NCBI GenBank assembly: GCA_017620975.1
Contig: JAGAUD010000003.1
Span: 1 to 35,431, forward strand
DNA: 35,431 nucleotides
Source: Lachnospiraceae bacterium
Lineage (GTDB): Bacteria; Bacillota_A; Clostridia; Lachnospirales; Lachnospiraceae
Direction: 5' to 3'
Of the stretch, positions 15,927-24,021 are shown piece by piece (position 1 is the stretch's first letter; every line of letters begins with the position of its first letter). The notes beneath the pieces were generated by a model, which had not been told where the DNA came from, made no database searches, and saw only the letters and a program-made list of their open reading frames with translations. The translations under genes and the position numbers were made by a program.

Positions 15927-17432
15927 ATGACAATTGCAGGACTGGACATTGGAACCACAGGTTGTAAATTGACCGTATTCGGAGCAGACGGCAGATGCCT
16001 GGACAAAGCGTACAGGGATTACCCTGTCAGTCGTGGAAAGAGGGAAGACGAGAGTGGGGAGACTTACCAGGAAATAGATACCAAAGCAATCTTAGAAGCG
16101 GTATGGGAAGTAATGAAGGAAATGGGAGCAAAATATCCCGATATTGCCGGCATCGGTGTGACCAGCTTCGGTGAGACCTTTGTGCTAACTGATGAAAAGG
16201 GGATCCCCCTGCACCCTGCCATGCTCTACACCGACCCCAGGGGAGAAGCAGAGTGCGCAGAACTGGAAGAGAAAATGGGCGGCAAAAAAATAGCTTCCAT
16301 CACCGGTGTAAAGCCTCACAGCACATATAGTATCCCTAAGATCATGTGGATGAAGCGCAACAAGCCGGAGATTTATAAACAGGCAAGACATGCATTTCTG
16401 ATAGAAGACCTGGTAGTATATCATCTTACCGGAAAGGCACAGATCGACTATTCTCTGGCAGCCAGAACCATGGCGTTTGATATCGTGAATCTTACCTGGA
16501 GTGAGGAAATTTTTACACAGGCAGGTGTAGATATGGAACTGATGTCCCGGCCGGTTCCTACAGGAACTGTGGCAGGAACGGTTTTACCTGAAATTGCCCA
16601 CCTGACCGGAATTTCACAAACTGCACAGGTGGTTTCCATCAGCCATGATCAGATGGCGGCAGCCATAGGTGCAGGTATTTTTACTTCTGATGTGGCTGTA
16701 GATGGTGCCGGAACTGTGGAATGTATCACACCGGTATATGACGGTCTGCCCGATATGGATGTCATGTATCAGGGCAATTATGCAGTGGTTCCCTATGTGA
16801 TTCCCGGAAAATATGTGTGCTATGCCTTTTCCTATACCGGCGGTGCACTGATTCAGTGGTGTGTGGATACCCTTGCAAAAAAGGAAAAAGAGCTTGCTGC
16901 CCTGGAAGGAAAATCAGTCAACGAATTTTTGGAAGGAACGGTTGCGCAACCGTCCGGTCTCCTGGTCCTTCCGCATTTTGCCGGAGCGGCTACTCCTTAT
17001 ATGGATGCCGGTTCCAAAGGAGCAATCCTTGGACTGACGGCAGGCAGTACGGTAAGCGATATTTATCGGGGATGCATGGAAGGGGTCGTTTACGAAATGA
17101 TGGTCAATATGGAATGCCTGAAAGATTCCGGCATCATGTTTCAAATGCTCCATGCCACCGGCGGCGGAGCCAAGTCAGCTGTGTGGATGCAGATGAAAGC
17201 GGACATTCTGAACATACCTATTACGGAATTAAAGACCGTAGATGCCGGAACCGTAGGCAGTGCCATGCTGACCGGTATTGCAGCAGGCTGCTTTGCAGAT
17301 CTGGCAGATGCAGCTGCTCATATGGTAGAAAAGAAGAAAGTATACTATCCGGATAGTGCCAGACACCACAATTATATGGCAGTATATCATCGATTCAAAA
17401 AGTTATATGAGGCAGTAAGGCCGCTGGTGTAG
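15927..17432 (+). CDS. FGGY-family carbohydrate kinase
   Basis: This 501-residue kinase has the two-domain FGGY architecture that phosphorylates sugars, here presumably the ketose made by the upstream isomerase. The N-terminal domain opens with the nucleotide-binding loop GLDIGTTGCK (residues 5-14). SHDQMAAAIGAG (near 237) carries the conserved catalytic Asp, DGAGTVE follows, and the C-terminal domain has HATGGGAKSAVWMQMKADI (near 410), the FGGY signature region. AAAGGAGG is 8 bases before the ATG. It resembles XylB and FucK equally, so the substrate is not assignable. It stands third in the cassette, 31 bases before the DUF4432 gene. Confidence 0.9.
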   Translation: MTIAGLDIGTTGCKLTVFGADGRCLDKAYRDYPVSRGKREDESGETYQEIDTKAILEAVWEVMKEMGAKYPDIAGIGVTSFGETFVLTDEKGIPLHPAMLYTDPRGEAECAELEEKMGGKKIASITGVKPHSTYSIPKIMWMKRNKPEIYKQARHAFLIEDLVVYHLTGKAQIDYSLAARTMAFDIVNLTWSEEIFTQAGVDMELMSRPVPTGTVAGTVLPEIAHLTGISQTAQVVSISHDQMAAAIGAGIFTSDVAVDGAGTVECITPVYDGLPDMDVMYQGNYAVVPYVIPGKYVCYAFSYTGGALIQWCVDTLAKKEKELAALEGKSVNEFLEGTVAQPSGLLVLPHFAGAATPYMDAGSKGAILGLTAGSTVSDIYRGCMEGVVYEMMVNMECLKDSGIMFQMLHATGGGAKSAVWMQMKADILNIPITELKTVDAGTVGSAMLTGIAAGCFADLADAAAHMVEKKKVYYPDSARHHNYMAVYHRFKKLYEAVRPLV

Positions 17433-17463
17433 TAAATCGACAGAGCATAAGGAGGAAAACAAC

Positions 17464-18432
17464 ATGAGAAATCCATACATAGGACATGATTCCCAGGTCT
17501 ATGGAATCGAAGAACACAGACTGGTAGGAGGAAAAGGCGATGGTATGCGTCTGCTTGAGATAAGTAACGGTAAAGGGCTGGAACTTACTGTATCCTTAGA
17601 CCGCGCCTGTGACATTTCAAGACTGAAATACCGCGGCATCAATATGTCCTACTTTTCACCCTGTGGTTACGTGGCTCCGGCTTATTATGAGTCCAAAGGC
17701 ACAGACTGGCTGAAGTCCTTTACGGCAGGCTTCCTTACCACTTGCGGTCTCCAGGCGGTAGGTTCCCCCTGTACAGACGAAGGGGAAGAACTGCCCCTGC
17801 ATGGCTCTATTGCCAACACCCCTGCCGAGCAGGCTTACTGGTTTGAAGAGGGGGATGCGCTGGTGGTACGTGCAGTAGTGCCTGATGAAGTGATTTTTGC
17901 AAGAAAACTTCGCCTGATCAGGGAGCTTCGTGTCAGCCTGAAAGAAAATGAATTTACCATTATCGATACCATTGAAAATACCGGCGACACCACCCAGCCC
18001 TTTGAAATCCTGTATCATATGAATATGGGCTATCCGCTGCTTGATGAGGACAGTGTGATAGAGATTCCGGCTGTGTCCGTGACACCGAGGGATGACCATG
18101 CTGCTAAGGATCTTGAGAACTGGATGCATATGATAAAGCCACAGGCAGGTTATATGGAGCGATGCTACTATCATAAGTTTGAGGATCAGGGAAGAGCTTC
18201 TATCTTCCAGCCGAAATTGGGTCAGGGTCTGGAAATCAGGTTTGATGCCAAAGAGCTGGACGCTTTTGCGGAATGGAAGATGATGGGTGTGAGAGATTAT
18301 GTTCTGGGGCTGGAATGCGGCAACTGCTATCCGGACGGCAGGGATGTGATGAGACGTACCGGGATGTTGAAATTCCTGGAGCCTGGGGAAAGCAAGACTT
18401 ATGTGGTGAAGGTGAAGATGTTTCAGAAGTAA
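17464..18432 (+). CDS. DUF4432 family, aldose 1-epimerase-like protein
   Basis: This 322-residue protein of the DUF4432 group belongs to the galactose-mutarotase-like superfamily. These all-beta enzymes act on the anomeric carbon of sugars. Visible family features are RLLEISNGKGLELTVSLDRACDI at the start (about 22-45), LPLHGSIANTPA (His, near 119), LYHMNMGYPLL (His, near 182) and the terminal LEPGESKTYVVKV. It most likely equilibrates sugar anomers for the isomerase. AGGAGG precedes the ATG by 8 bases. The TAA at 18430-18432 is followed within 25 bases by a truncated gene of another pathway, marking the end of the cassette. Confidence 0.85.
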   Translation: MRNPYIGHDSQVYGIEEHRLVGGKGDGMRLLEISNGKGLELTVSLDRACDISRLKYRGINMSYFSPCGYVAPAYYESKGTDWLKSFTAGFLTTCGLQAVGSPCTDEGEELPLHGSIANTPAEQAYWFEEGDALVVRAVVPDEVIFARKLRLIRELRVSLKENEFTIIDTIENTGDTTQPFEILYHMNMGYPLLDEDSVIEIPAVSVTPRDDHAAKDLENWMHMIKPQAGYMERCYYHKFEDQGRASIFQPKLGQGLEIRFDAKELDAFAEWKMMGVRDYVLGLECGNCYPDGRDVMRRTGMLKFLEPGESKTYVVKVKMFQK

Positions 18433-18456
18433 TTCGGGAGAAGCCAATGTCATTTA

Positions 18457-18747
18457 AACTTTATTAGTGAAGAAGAGTTAATAGCAAATCACAGCGGTAT
18501 TCCACATGGCGGTTTTGTAATCCGCAGCGGAAAAACCGGCTGGAACGAAGAGCATACTCATATTATAGAATATAGCCTGAAATTGGATTCCAATCCGGAA
18601 TTTACCTCTTCTGTAATTGTGGCATATGCAAGAGCAGCATACCGCATGGCTGCAGAAGGTCAGACCGGATGCAAGACCGTGTTTGATGTGGCACCGGCAT
18701 ATTTAAGCATGATGAGTGGCGCAGAACTCCGTGCAACGTTATTATAA
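18457..18747 (+). pseudogene. ddh: meso-Diaminopimelate dehydrogenase, C-terminal remnant
   Basis: From 18457 the plus strand reads NFISEEELIANHSGIPHGGF and on through KLDSNPEFTSSV and TVFDVAPAYLSMMSG to a TAA at 18745-18747. This is the last ~96 residues of diaminopimelate dehydrogenase (usually about 327 residues), which makes meso-diaminopimelate for lysine and cell wall. There is no start codon, ribosome site or NADP-binding domain; the homology begins just after the DUF4432 stop. No internal stop or frameshift is present, so the loss is recent or the enzyme was cut by one clean recombination event. A normal terminator still follows. Confidence 0.85.
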
Positions 18748-18780
18748 AATACGTTTTACTGTATTAGTTAACACAATAAT

Positions 18781-18840
18781 AAAGCACCGGTCTTGGTAAA
18801 GTATAGTTCTTAACTATAAATTACACAAGGCGGTGCTTTT
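18781..18840 (+). terminator. Terminator downstream of the ddh remnant
   Basis: AAAGCACCG (18781-18789) pairs with CGGTGCTTT (18831-18839). The stem continues through TCTTG/CAAGG with a bulge and encloses an inner TATAGTT/AACTATA hairpin; TTTT follows. Confidence 0.7.
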
Positions 18841-18872
18841 TAGTTTGTGAGTATGTAAGTAAAAACTTTTGA

Positions 18873-19436
18873 CTATTTAATACCAATACCTATTGTTGCA
18901 GACGGGTGAATATTGTTGCCTGTTAGAAGGATTATTTGTAATGTGGTATTATCAGTCTGCCATTTGTAGCCAACACTATTAAATTGTTCTGATACATTTT
19001 CCATTTTGTCACTTTCAGGACCATATAATTGGGTTAATCCAGCAACTTGCTTTTCAAACCATTCTTCATAATTTTCGTCCAAGTGAAAATCGAATTTTAA
19101 AATTTTTAATTCGTCAGAATGAAATTCAAAAGAGGCAGTAGCACTTTGACCATCTAAAACATAGTAGTTCCTAGACTTATAATAAGTAATATTGGTAGGG
19201 ACAGGTGTCTTTTGTGTATCTTTTAATAGATAATATGGCAACAAACTGCTGACTTCTTTAGCAGATATATTCCATGTTATCTCATCAAATTGATATTCCT
19301 CACCTTGTTTAAGCTGTTCCAATGTAAGAAGGCTACTATCATAAGTTTTTTCTCGGGTCAGAAAGTATATTGTAAATATAAGCACCAATGCAATAAGTGC
19401 TATAACAGGAATGATTTTATAGGCCTTTTTCATCAT
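18873..19436 (-). CDS. Membrane-anchored protein of unknown function
   Basis: I do not recognise this 187-residue protein. After MMKKAYK comes one hydrophobic helix (about residues 8-27, IIPVIALIALVLIFTIYFL), then a polar, probably extracellular domain of about 155 residues with alternating beta-like stretches and no Cys pair. It is either N-terminally anchored or secreted; no lipobox Cys is seen. GAGG lies 6 bases before the ATG at 19436; a GTG at 19448 is less likely. The gene is clearly richer in A+T than its neighbours and sits in a zone with gene remnants and a transposase fragment, which suggests transfer. A small signal-peptide-like ORF lies just upstream on the same strand. Confidence 0.6.
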   Translation of the reverse strand: MMKKAYKIIPVIALIALVLIFTIYFLTREKTYDSSLLTLEQLKQGEEYQFDEITWNISAKEVSSLLPYYLLKDTQKTPVPTNITYYKSRNYYVLDGQSATASFEFHSDELKILKFDFHLDENYEEWFEKQVAGLTQLYGPESDKMENVSEQFNSVGYKWQTDNTTLQIILLTGNNIHPSATIGIGIK

Positions 19437-19503
19437 GTTTAACCTCACTCGTTATATTTTAGTGTTTTTTAGCTAAGAAACGTCCATAGGACATACATCA
19501 TAT

Positions 19504-19608
19504 TCACCTTTGGAACATGTGCCGTGAACTTCGATACAATGTTGGAGACGCTACGGCTATTAGAGTGATTGATAATACCATTGATAATAATAATTTTAAT
19601 TTATTCAT
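19504..19608 (-). CDS. Small signal-peptide-like ORF, possibly frameshifted
   Basis: On the minus strand an ATG at 19608, with AAAGGGG about 8 bases upstream, opens a 34-codon frame. It begins with a lysine-bearing start and a hydrophobic core (MNKLKLLLSMVLSITLIAVA), like a secretion signal, and ends in TGA. In another frame the same DNA continues from around 19545 as HCIEVHGTCSKGEYDVCP, a Cys-containing tail that stops near 19477. This suggests a ~45-residue secreted peptide broken by a frameshift, or simply chance. A TTGCAA/TATATA-like promoter lies upstream at about 19675-19645. It precedes the anchored protein by about 70 bases. Confidence 0.35.
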   Translation of the reverse strand: MNKLKLLLSMVLSITLIAVASPTLYRSSRHMFQR

Positions 19609-19934
19609 AAGTATCCCCTTTCTATTAAAATTCGGTTGTTTTATATAATGCAGTAATAAAAAAGCGTTGCAACACAATTGTTATTACAAGAACAATTATA
19701 AAACATATTGAGCAAAATATCAATACAAATTTGAAAAAATGGAGTATAAAGTGAGAAAAAAAGTGAAAAGAAATAAAAAAGACTGAATATATAAAAGGAT
19801 AAATAATATGATGTAGGTGTCAAAAGTCATATTTAAATGGTTCTTGAGCACACTACAGCTACTTTTGTACCTTGACAACTGATTAGAACTATGTTTTCAG
19901 ATGAAATAACGTGATAACAGGGTATTTTATCCTG
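19609..19934. other. AT-rich non-coding stretch
   Basis: Mostly A/T-rich DNA with no convincing gene. It holds the likely minus-strand promoter of the small peptide near 19645-19675. An 8-bp hairpin (ATAACAGG with CCTGTTAT, about 19914-19938) overlaps the broken end of the transposase fragment. Confidence 0.4.
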
Positions 19935-20350
19935 TTATGCCGTCTTAAAGCTTCTGTTTTTATCGGCAGCAAGTCCGGAAGCCTCTTCACCGGCATATGC
20001 ACCATCCGCAATGAGAGCGGATGTTTCTTCGGAAACTTCAGTCTTTTCCAGATATTCTTTCACAAATGAAGCATCGCTTCTTGTGGTAACGTCATACTGG
20101 TAATCAACAATTACGGAACCTTTTTCGTCTACAGCTTCCACAAGGTTGGCAGAATAGCCTTTGTGGGATTTTCCAGCCTTGCTTCTGTAGGTGGCATCCG
20201 GGTCTGATGGATTTTGCAGTATATCAGCAGACATCCCGTCTTCTCTGCTTTTTGGAACACGGTTACCTTTATCATCTTGCTTGGTCTGTTCGGCAACAAC
20301 CCGCTGTAAAAGTCGGTAATCATCCGTCTGACCATTATTTGTTATTGCAC
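19935..20350 (-). pseudogene. IS1182-type transposase, internal fragment
   Basis: The minus strand carries about 138 in-frame codons of an IS1182-family (DDE) transposase. Typical pieces are LQNPSDPDATYRSKAGKSHKGY, then VDYQYDVTTRSDASFVKEYL and the Asp-containing ALIADGAYAGEEAS. Both ends are missing: the frame enters at about 20350 directly behind a VOC-family remnant and stops at a TAA at 19935-19937, in the middle of what should be the FKTA-LTG region. No terminal inverted repeats were found. It is a dead fragment marking past insertion. Confidence 0.8.
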
Positions 20351-20425
20351 CCCATTAAAATCTGTTTTGCTATCAAAAGGACGATTGAAAGAACCTATCT
20401 CTATTAAATTACCCTCAGGGTCTCA
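20342..20425 (-). pseudogene. VOC/glyoxalase family protein, C-terminal remnant
   Basis: The minus strand between 20422 and a TAA at 20342-20344 reads DPEGNLIEIGSFNRPF, the closing signature of vicinal-oxygen-chelate proteins (DPxGNxIEL with the metal Glu). The codon before it is TGA where an aromatic residue is common (LYKN-stop-DPEGN), so the gene is broken by a nonsense change, and farther upstream the similarity is lost. It abuts the transposase fragment. It is short, but the motif is distinctive. Confidence 0.5.
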
Positions 20426-20718
20426 ATTTTTATAAAGATCATTGCAGAATAGATGAAAATGTAGTAGAGTTATGGTATATCGAGAGTAAAACCGTGGAAT
20501 ATCATTGGTGAAGAGAGACTATGGAGTATACGATTCATGTAGAACAGTTCGGAAAGATAAAGAAAGCTTTTATCTTTGGTATGGGCATTTCACACATGGA
20601 TATGCATTCGCTGATGTTTCGGGGAATGGAAAATATAGAAGAGTATGGGGAATCTGCAGTTCCATGCTTTCATCATTTATTAAAGCACCAATCGAGAAGA
20701 GAGATGTTATCCGCATGA
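20426..20718 (+). pseudogene. Degenerate coding region, possibly an AAA-ATPase start remnant
   Basis: Two short open stretches are seen. One ends at a TGA at 20509-20511 (DENVVELWYIESKTVEYHW). The other starts at an ATG at 20521 and runs 65 codons to 20718, opening MEYTIHVEQFGKIKKA, which resembles the first strand of OLD/AAA-type ATPases (IHIENFGKIKKA). After that the similarity is lost; another frame is also open. There is no good ribosome site. I read this as decayed coding rather than a real gene. Confidence 0.3.
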
Positions 20719-20788
20719 AAAAATCAAGTTAGATGAAAACGGATATGGAGAACTTTATTTGAAATAATGAATACAAGGAGGGACTTCC

Positions 20789-21151
20789 ATGAAATTCAAA
20801 ACCAACACAACCATAGCAATACCAGAAGAGCAGCTGCAGGCCGACTACGCTGCCGCTGAAAAACAGGAAAAGTTAAAATTAGGTGAAAATTGTCTGTATA
20901 TTGCTCATACTTTATATACAGAATATATTCCATACGAAGCAATCGAGCGTGCATACCGCAGGGTGGAGGACGTCCGCGGAAAGCTGTGCTGTGGTGTGAC
21001 TACTTATGAAATCCATCATCTGGTTATGGTAATGGGAGGCAAGGAAGTGAAGGTTCTTCTGGAGTCCGAAGATGCCGCCCGGAAAGCACTGGAGCGCATT
21101 GCCGAGAAGAATCCCCAAGTGCAGATTGGGTATCATGAAAAGGAAAAGTAA
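20789..21151 (+). CDS. Small conserved-type protein of unknown function, first gene of MoxR/VWA operon
   Basis: I do not recognise this 120-residue soluble protein. Residues 10-35 are a charged helix (EEQLQADYAAAEKQEKLKLGEN); 36-105 look like an alpha/beta fold (YIAHTLYTEYIPYEAIERAYRRVE, then HHLVMVMGGKEVKVLLES), reminiscent of small PH-like or nucleotide-binding adaptors. An AAGGAGGG site lies 7 bases before the ATG. It is separated by only 2 bases from the VWA gene and so belongs to the same operon as the VWA, MoxR and leucine-rich proteins. It may be an accessory subunit of that system; this is context-based. Confidence 0.7.
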   Translation: MKFKTNTTIAIPEEQLQADYAAAEKQEKLKLGENCLYIAHTLYTEYIPYEAIERAYRRVEDVRGKLCCGVTTYEIHHLVMVMGGKEVKVLLESEDAARKALERIAEKNPQVQIGYHEKEK

Positions 21152-21153
21152 GC

Positions 21154-22482
21154 ATGCAGGAGCAGACCGGAAAATCACAGCCCGATAAGACACAGGATGA
21201 CAAAATAAATAAGCTGGCAGACCAGGTGCTGTCTCTTTCAAGGGACAACATCCTGGTTTCTTTGCGTTTTCTGGATATGGCGCTGGCACAGTTAAAGCGG
21301 CAGCCCGGAAAGGGAAGCGGCTGTATGGCAACGGATGGGGCAGTAATTTATTACGATCCTGTCTATGTACTGAAGGAATATCAGGAAGAGCCCAGACGCG
21401 TGACAAGGTGTTATCTGCATATACTTTTGCACTGTATTTTTTACCATAGCTTTCAATATGATAAAGTAGAGGGAGACCTGTGGGATCTGGCGACAGATAT
21501 CGCGGTGGAAAATACGGTGATGGAGCTTGAACTGAATGCCGTCATGCTGCCACAGGACAGTGAGGCACAGCGGAAGCTTGCGGTGCTTAAAGAGGATGCA
21601 GGCGGGCTGACCGCGGAGAAGTTGTATCGTTATTTTAAGCACAATCCCATCACACCGGGAGAACGGCAGGAACTGATCAGGCTTTTTCAGAAGGATATCC
21701 ATACACTCTGGAAACCGCAGGAGGAACTGGTGGTCACGAAAGAACAGTGGAAGAAGATCAGCGAACGGATCAAGGCGGACCTGAAATCTTTTACCAGAAA
21801 TAAAAAAGGGGCGGAAAGTCTGACCAAGAATCTGGAGGAGGCTACCAGGGACAGGTACGATTACAGCGATATTTTAAGACGTTTTACCGTAATGGGAGAG
21901 GATATTACGGTAAATGACGATGAGTTTGACTATATTTATTATACCTACGGACTTGAGTATTATGGGAATCTTCCGCTGGTGGAACCATTAGAATACCGGG
22001 AAACCCATAAAGTAAAGGAATTTGTCATAGCCATTGACACTTCGGCTTCCTGCAGAGGACCGGTGGTCAGAGGATTTTTGAATAAAACCTATTCTATTTT
22101 GAAAAGTACGGAAAATTTTTTCCATAAAATAAATGTGCACATCATACAGTGTGACAATGAGATTCAGAACGATACCAAGGTGACAAATGATGAGGAATTT
22201 GAAGCATTTATGAAATACGGCAAGCTGTCGGGCTTTGGGGCCACAGATTTCAGACCGGTGTTTGAATATGTGGAACAGTTGAGGAGCCGGGGAGAGTTCG
22301 AGAATCTGAAAGGTCTGATCTATTTTACGGATGGATATGGGATCTATCCGGAGAGAATGCCGGATTATGATGTGATTTTTGCGTTCTTAAATGAGGATGA
22401 GAACAGGACACCGGTGCCGCCATGGAGCCTTAAGGTGGTATTGGATGGTGACGAACTGGAAGAAGAGGAGAATCGTGAATGA
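21154..22482 (+). CDS. VWA-like protein with DUF2201 metallopeptidase-like N-terminus
   Basis: This 442-residue protein has two parts. The N-terminal region (about 20-280) resembles the DUF2201 putative metallopeptidase domain, with HILLHCIFYH at 89-98 and DLATDIAVEN at 111-120. The classic HExxH glutamate is Ile here, so it may be inactive as a protease. The C-terminal region (about 285-435) is a von Willebrand A-like domain with a metal-site motif DTSAS beginning at residue 295, GATD near 362 and FTDGYG near 391. Such proteins pair with MoxR ATPases. Its stop overlaps the start of the MoxR gene (ATGA), as in coupled complexes. Confidence 0.82.
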   Translation: MQEQTGKSQPDKTQDDKINKLADQVLSLSRDNILVSLRFLDMALAQLKRQPGKGSGCMATDGAVIYYDPVYVLKEYQEEPRRVTRCYLHILLHCIFYHSFQYDKVEGDLWDLATDIAVENTVMELELNAVMLPQDSEAQRKLAVLKEDAGGLTAEKLYRYFKHNPITPGERQELIRLFQKDIHTLWKPQEELVVTKEQWKKISERIKADLKSFTRNKKGAESLTKNLEEATRDRYDYSDILRRFTVMGEDITVNDDEFDYIYYTYGLEYYGNLPLVEPLEYRETHKVKEFVIAIDTSASCRGPVVRGFLNKTYSILKSTENFFHKINVHIIQCDNEIQNDTKVTNDEEFEAFMKYGKLSGFGATDFRPVFEYVEQLRSRGEFENLKGLIYFTDGYGIYPERMPDYDVIFAFLNEDENRTPVPPWSLKVVLDGDELEEEENRE

Positions 22483-24011
22483 ATATCAAGCAGGCAAAAG
22501 AATATATCAAAAATTCGGTGAATCTGTATCTGAAGAAAGATGAGTTTGGAGAGTACCGGATTCCGGTGGTGCGGCAGCGTCCTATTTTTCTGTTGGGAGC
22601 ACCGGGTATCGGTAAGACGGCTATTATGGAACAGATTGCACAGGAACTGGGGATTGCGCTGGTGTCCTATTCCATGACACACCACACCCGCCAGTCGGCA
22701 TTGGGTCTTCCTTTTATCACTCACAAGGTTTACGGCGGGAAGGAATACGACGTGTCCGAATATACTATGAGTGAAATCATTGCTTCCATCTATGAGACCA
22801 TGGAGGAAAGCGGCATCAAAGAGGGAATCCTTTTTCTGGATGAAATCAACTGTGTGTCGGAGACACTGGCGCCATCCATGCTGCAGTTTTTGCAGTATAA
22901 AATCTTCGGCAGGCACAGAGTTCCGGAAGGCTGGGTGATTGTGACAGCCGGTAATCCGCCGGAGTATAACAAATCGGTGCGGGAATTCGATGTGGTAACT
23001 TATGACCGCTTAAAGGTATTGGAGGTGGAGCCGGATTATCGCATCTGGAAAGAATATGCCCAGGAAAAGCGGCTGCACAATGCCATAATCAGTTATTTGG
23101 ATTTGAAGAAAGAGCATTTCTACTATATGGAGATGACTACCAGAGGGCGCAGCTATGTGACAGCCAGAGGCTGGGAGGACTTATCTCAGATTCTTTACCT
23201 TTATGAGGAAGAACAGCTGAAGGTGGAGGAGAGCCTGGTGGGGCAGTACCTTCGTAATGAGAAGGTGGTAAAAGAGTTTACTGCTTATTATGATCTGTAT
23301 AATAAATATAAGAAGGATTATCGTATTGAGGAAATCCTAAGCGGTCATCCTCCGGTGCAGGCCATTGCCAGAGCTAAGGCTGCTTCTTTTGATGAAAGAC
23401 TTTCCCTGCTGGGGATGCTGCTTGACCGGGTGCAGGCAGATATGAAAGATATCTGCGACCGGACTGCGTATCTGTCTGATGTGAGAACATCGCTGAAAGC
23501 GGTAAAGACTGCAGTAGAAGGCGGTGCCGCAGATGCCGGATTCGGTGTGCCCCAGGTTTTTCTTCTGCTGGACAAGCAGGCGGAAGGGCGTATGAAGCTG
23601 CTTGGTTCTCTGCAAAAAGCAGGTTCTCTGTCCGAAGCAGACCGTATCAGACATAAGAAAGTCATCACTTTCCTGACGGAGGGAAAGAAAGTGATATATA
23701 CGGAAGAAATCGAAGATGCAGCAGCTGCTTTCGGGGTATTGAAGGAGCGCTTTGAAGCTCAGATATCCCGGATGCGCAAAGAGACAGAGAAGGTGAAGCA
23801 GGAACTTCATGCGCTGTTCGTATTTGCGGAGGAAGCCTTCGCTCAGGGCAATGAAATGCTGATCCTGGTGACGGAGCTTACGGTCAATGCTGCAAGTGCC
23901 CGGTTCATTGCCTCTTTCGGAAGTCCCGATTATCAAAAGCACAATCAGGAGCTGATGCTGACAGAGAGACAGGACGACATCAAAGCGCAGATTGCAGAAC
24001 TGAAGCTCTAG
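22479..24011 (+). CDS. MoxR-type AAA+ ATPase
   Basis: This 510-residue AAA+ ATPase has a Walker A GAPGIGKT at 40-47, a Walker B ILFLDEIN at about 117-124, and a sensor segment VTAGNPPEYN near 150. This fits the MoxR group, whose members use ATP to remodel partner proteins together with VWA partners. The C-terminal half (about 280-510) is an unusual helical, coiled-coil-rich extension with long stretches of Glu/Lys/Ala (FEAQISRMRKETEKVKQEL); ordinary MoxR proteins are about 300-350 residues. The ATG overlaps the VWA stop by four bases. The LRR gene begins 10 bases after its stop. Confidence 0.87.
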   Translation: MNIKQAKEYIKNSVNLYLKKDEFGEYRIPVVRQRPIFLLGAPGIGKTAIMEQIAQELGIALVSYSMTHHTRQSALGLPFITHKVYGGKEYDVSEYTMSEIIASIYETMEESGIKEGILFLDEINCVSETLAPSMLQFLQYKIFGRHRVPEGWVIVTAGNPPEYNKSVREFDVVTYDRLKVLEVEPDYRIWKEYAQEKRLHNAIISYLDLKKEHFYYMEMTTRGRSYVTARGWEDLSQILYLYEEEQLKVEESLVGQYLRNEKVVKEFTAYYDLYNKYKKDYRIEEILSGHPPVQAIARAKAASFDERLSLLGMLLDRVQADMKDICDRTAYLSDVRTSLKAVKTAVEGGAADAGFGVPQVFLLLDKQAEGRMKLLGSLQKAGSLSEADRIRHKKVITFLTEGKKVIYTEEIEDAAAAFGVLKERFEAQISRMRKETEKVKQELHALFVFAEEAFAQGNEMLILVTELTVNAASARFIASFGSPDYQKHNQELMLTERQDDIKAQIAELKL

Positions 24012-24021
24012 GAGGTGTAGC

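Noticed and set aside
19641..19823. 60-codon minus-strand frame rich in Phe, Tyr, Ser, Leu
   Set aside because: Low-complexity product of an A-rich tract; no ribosome site.
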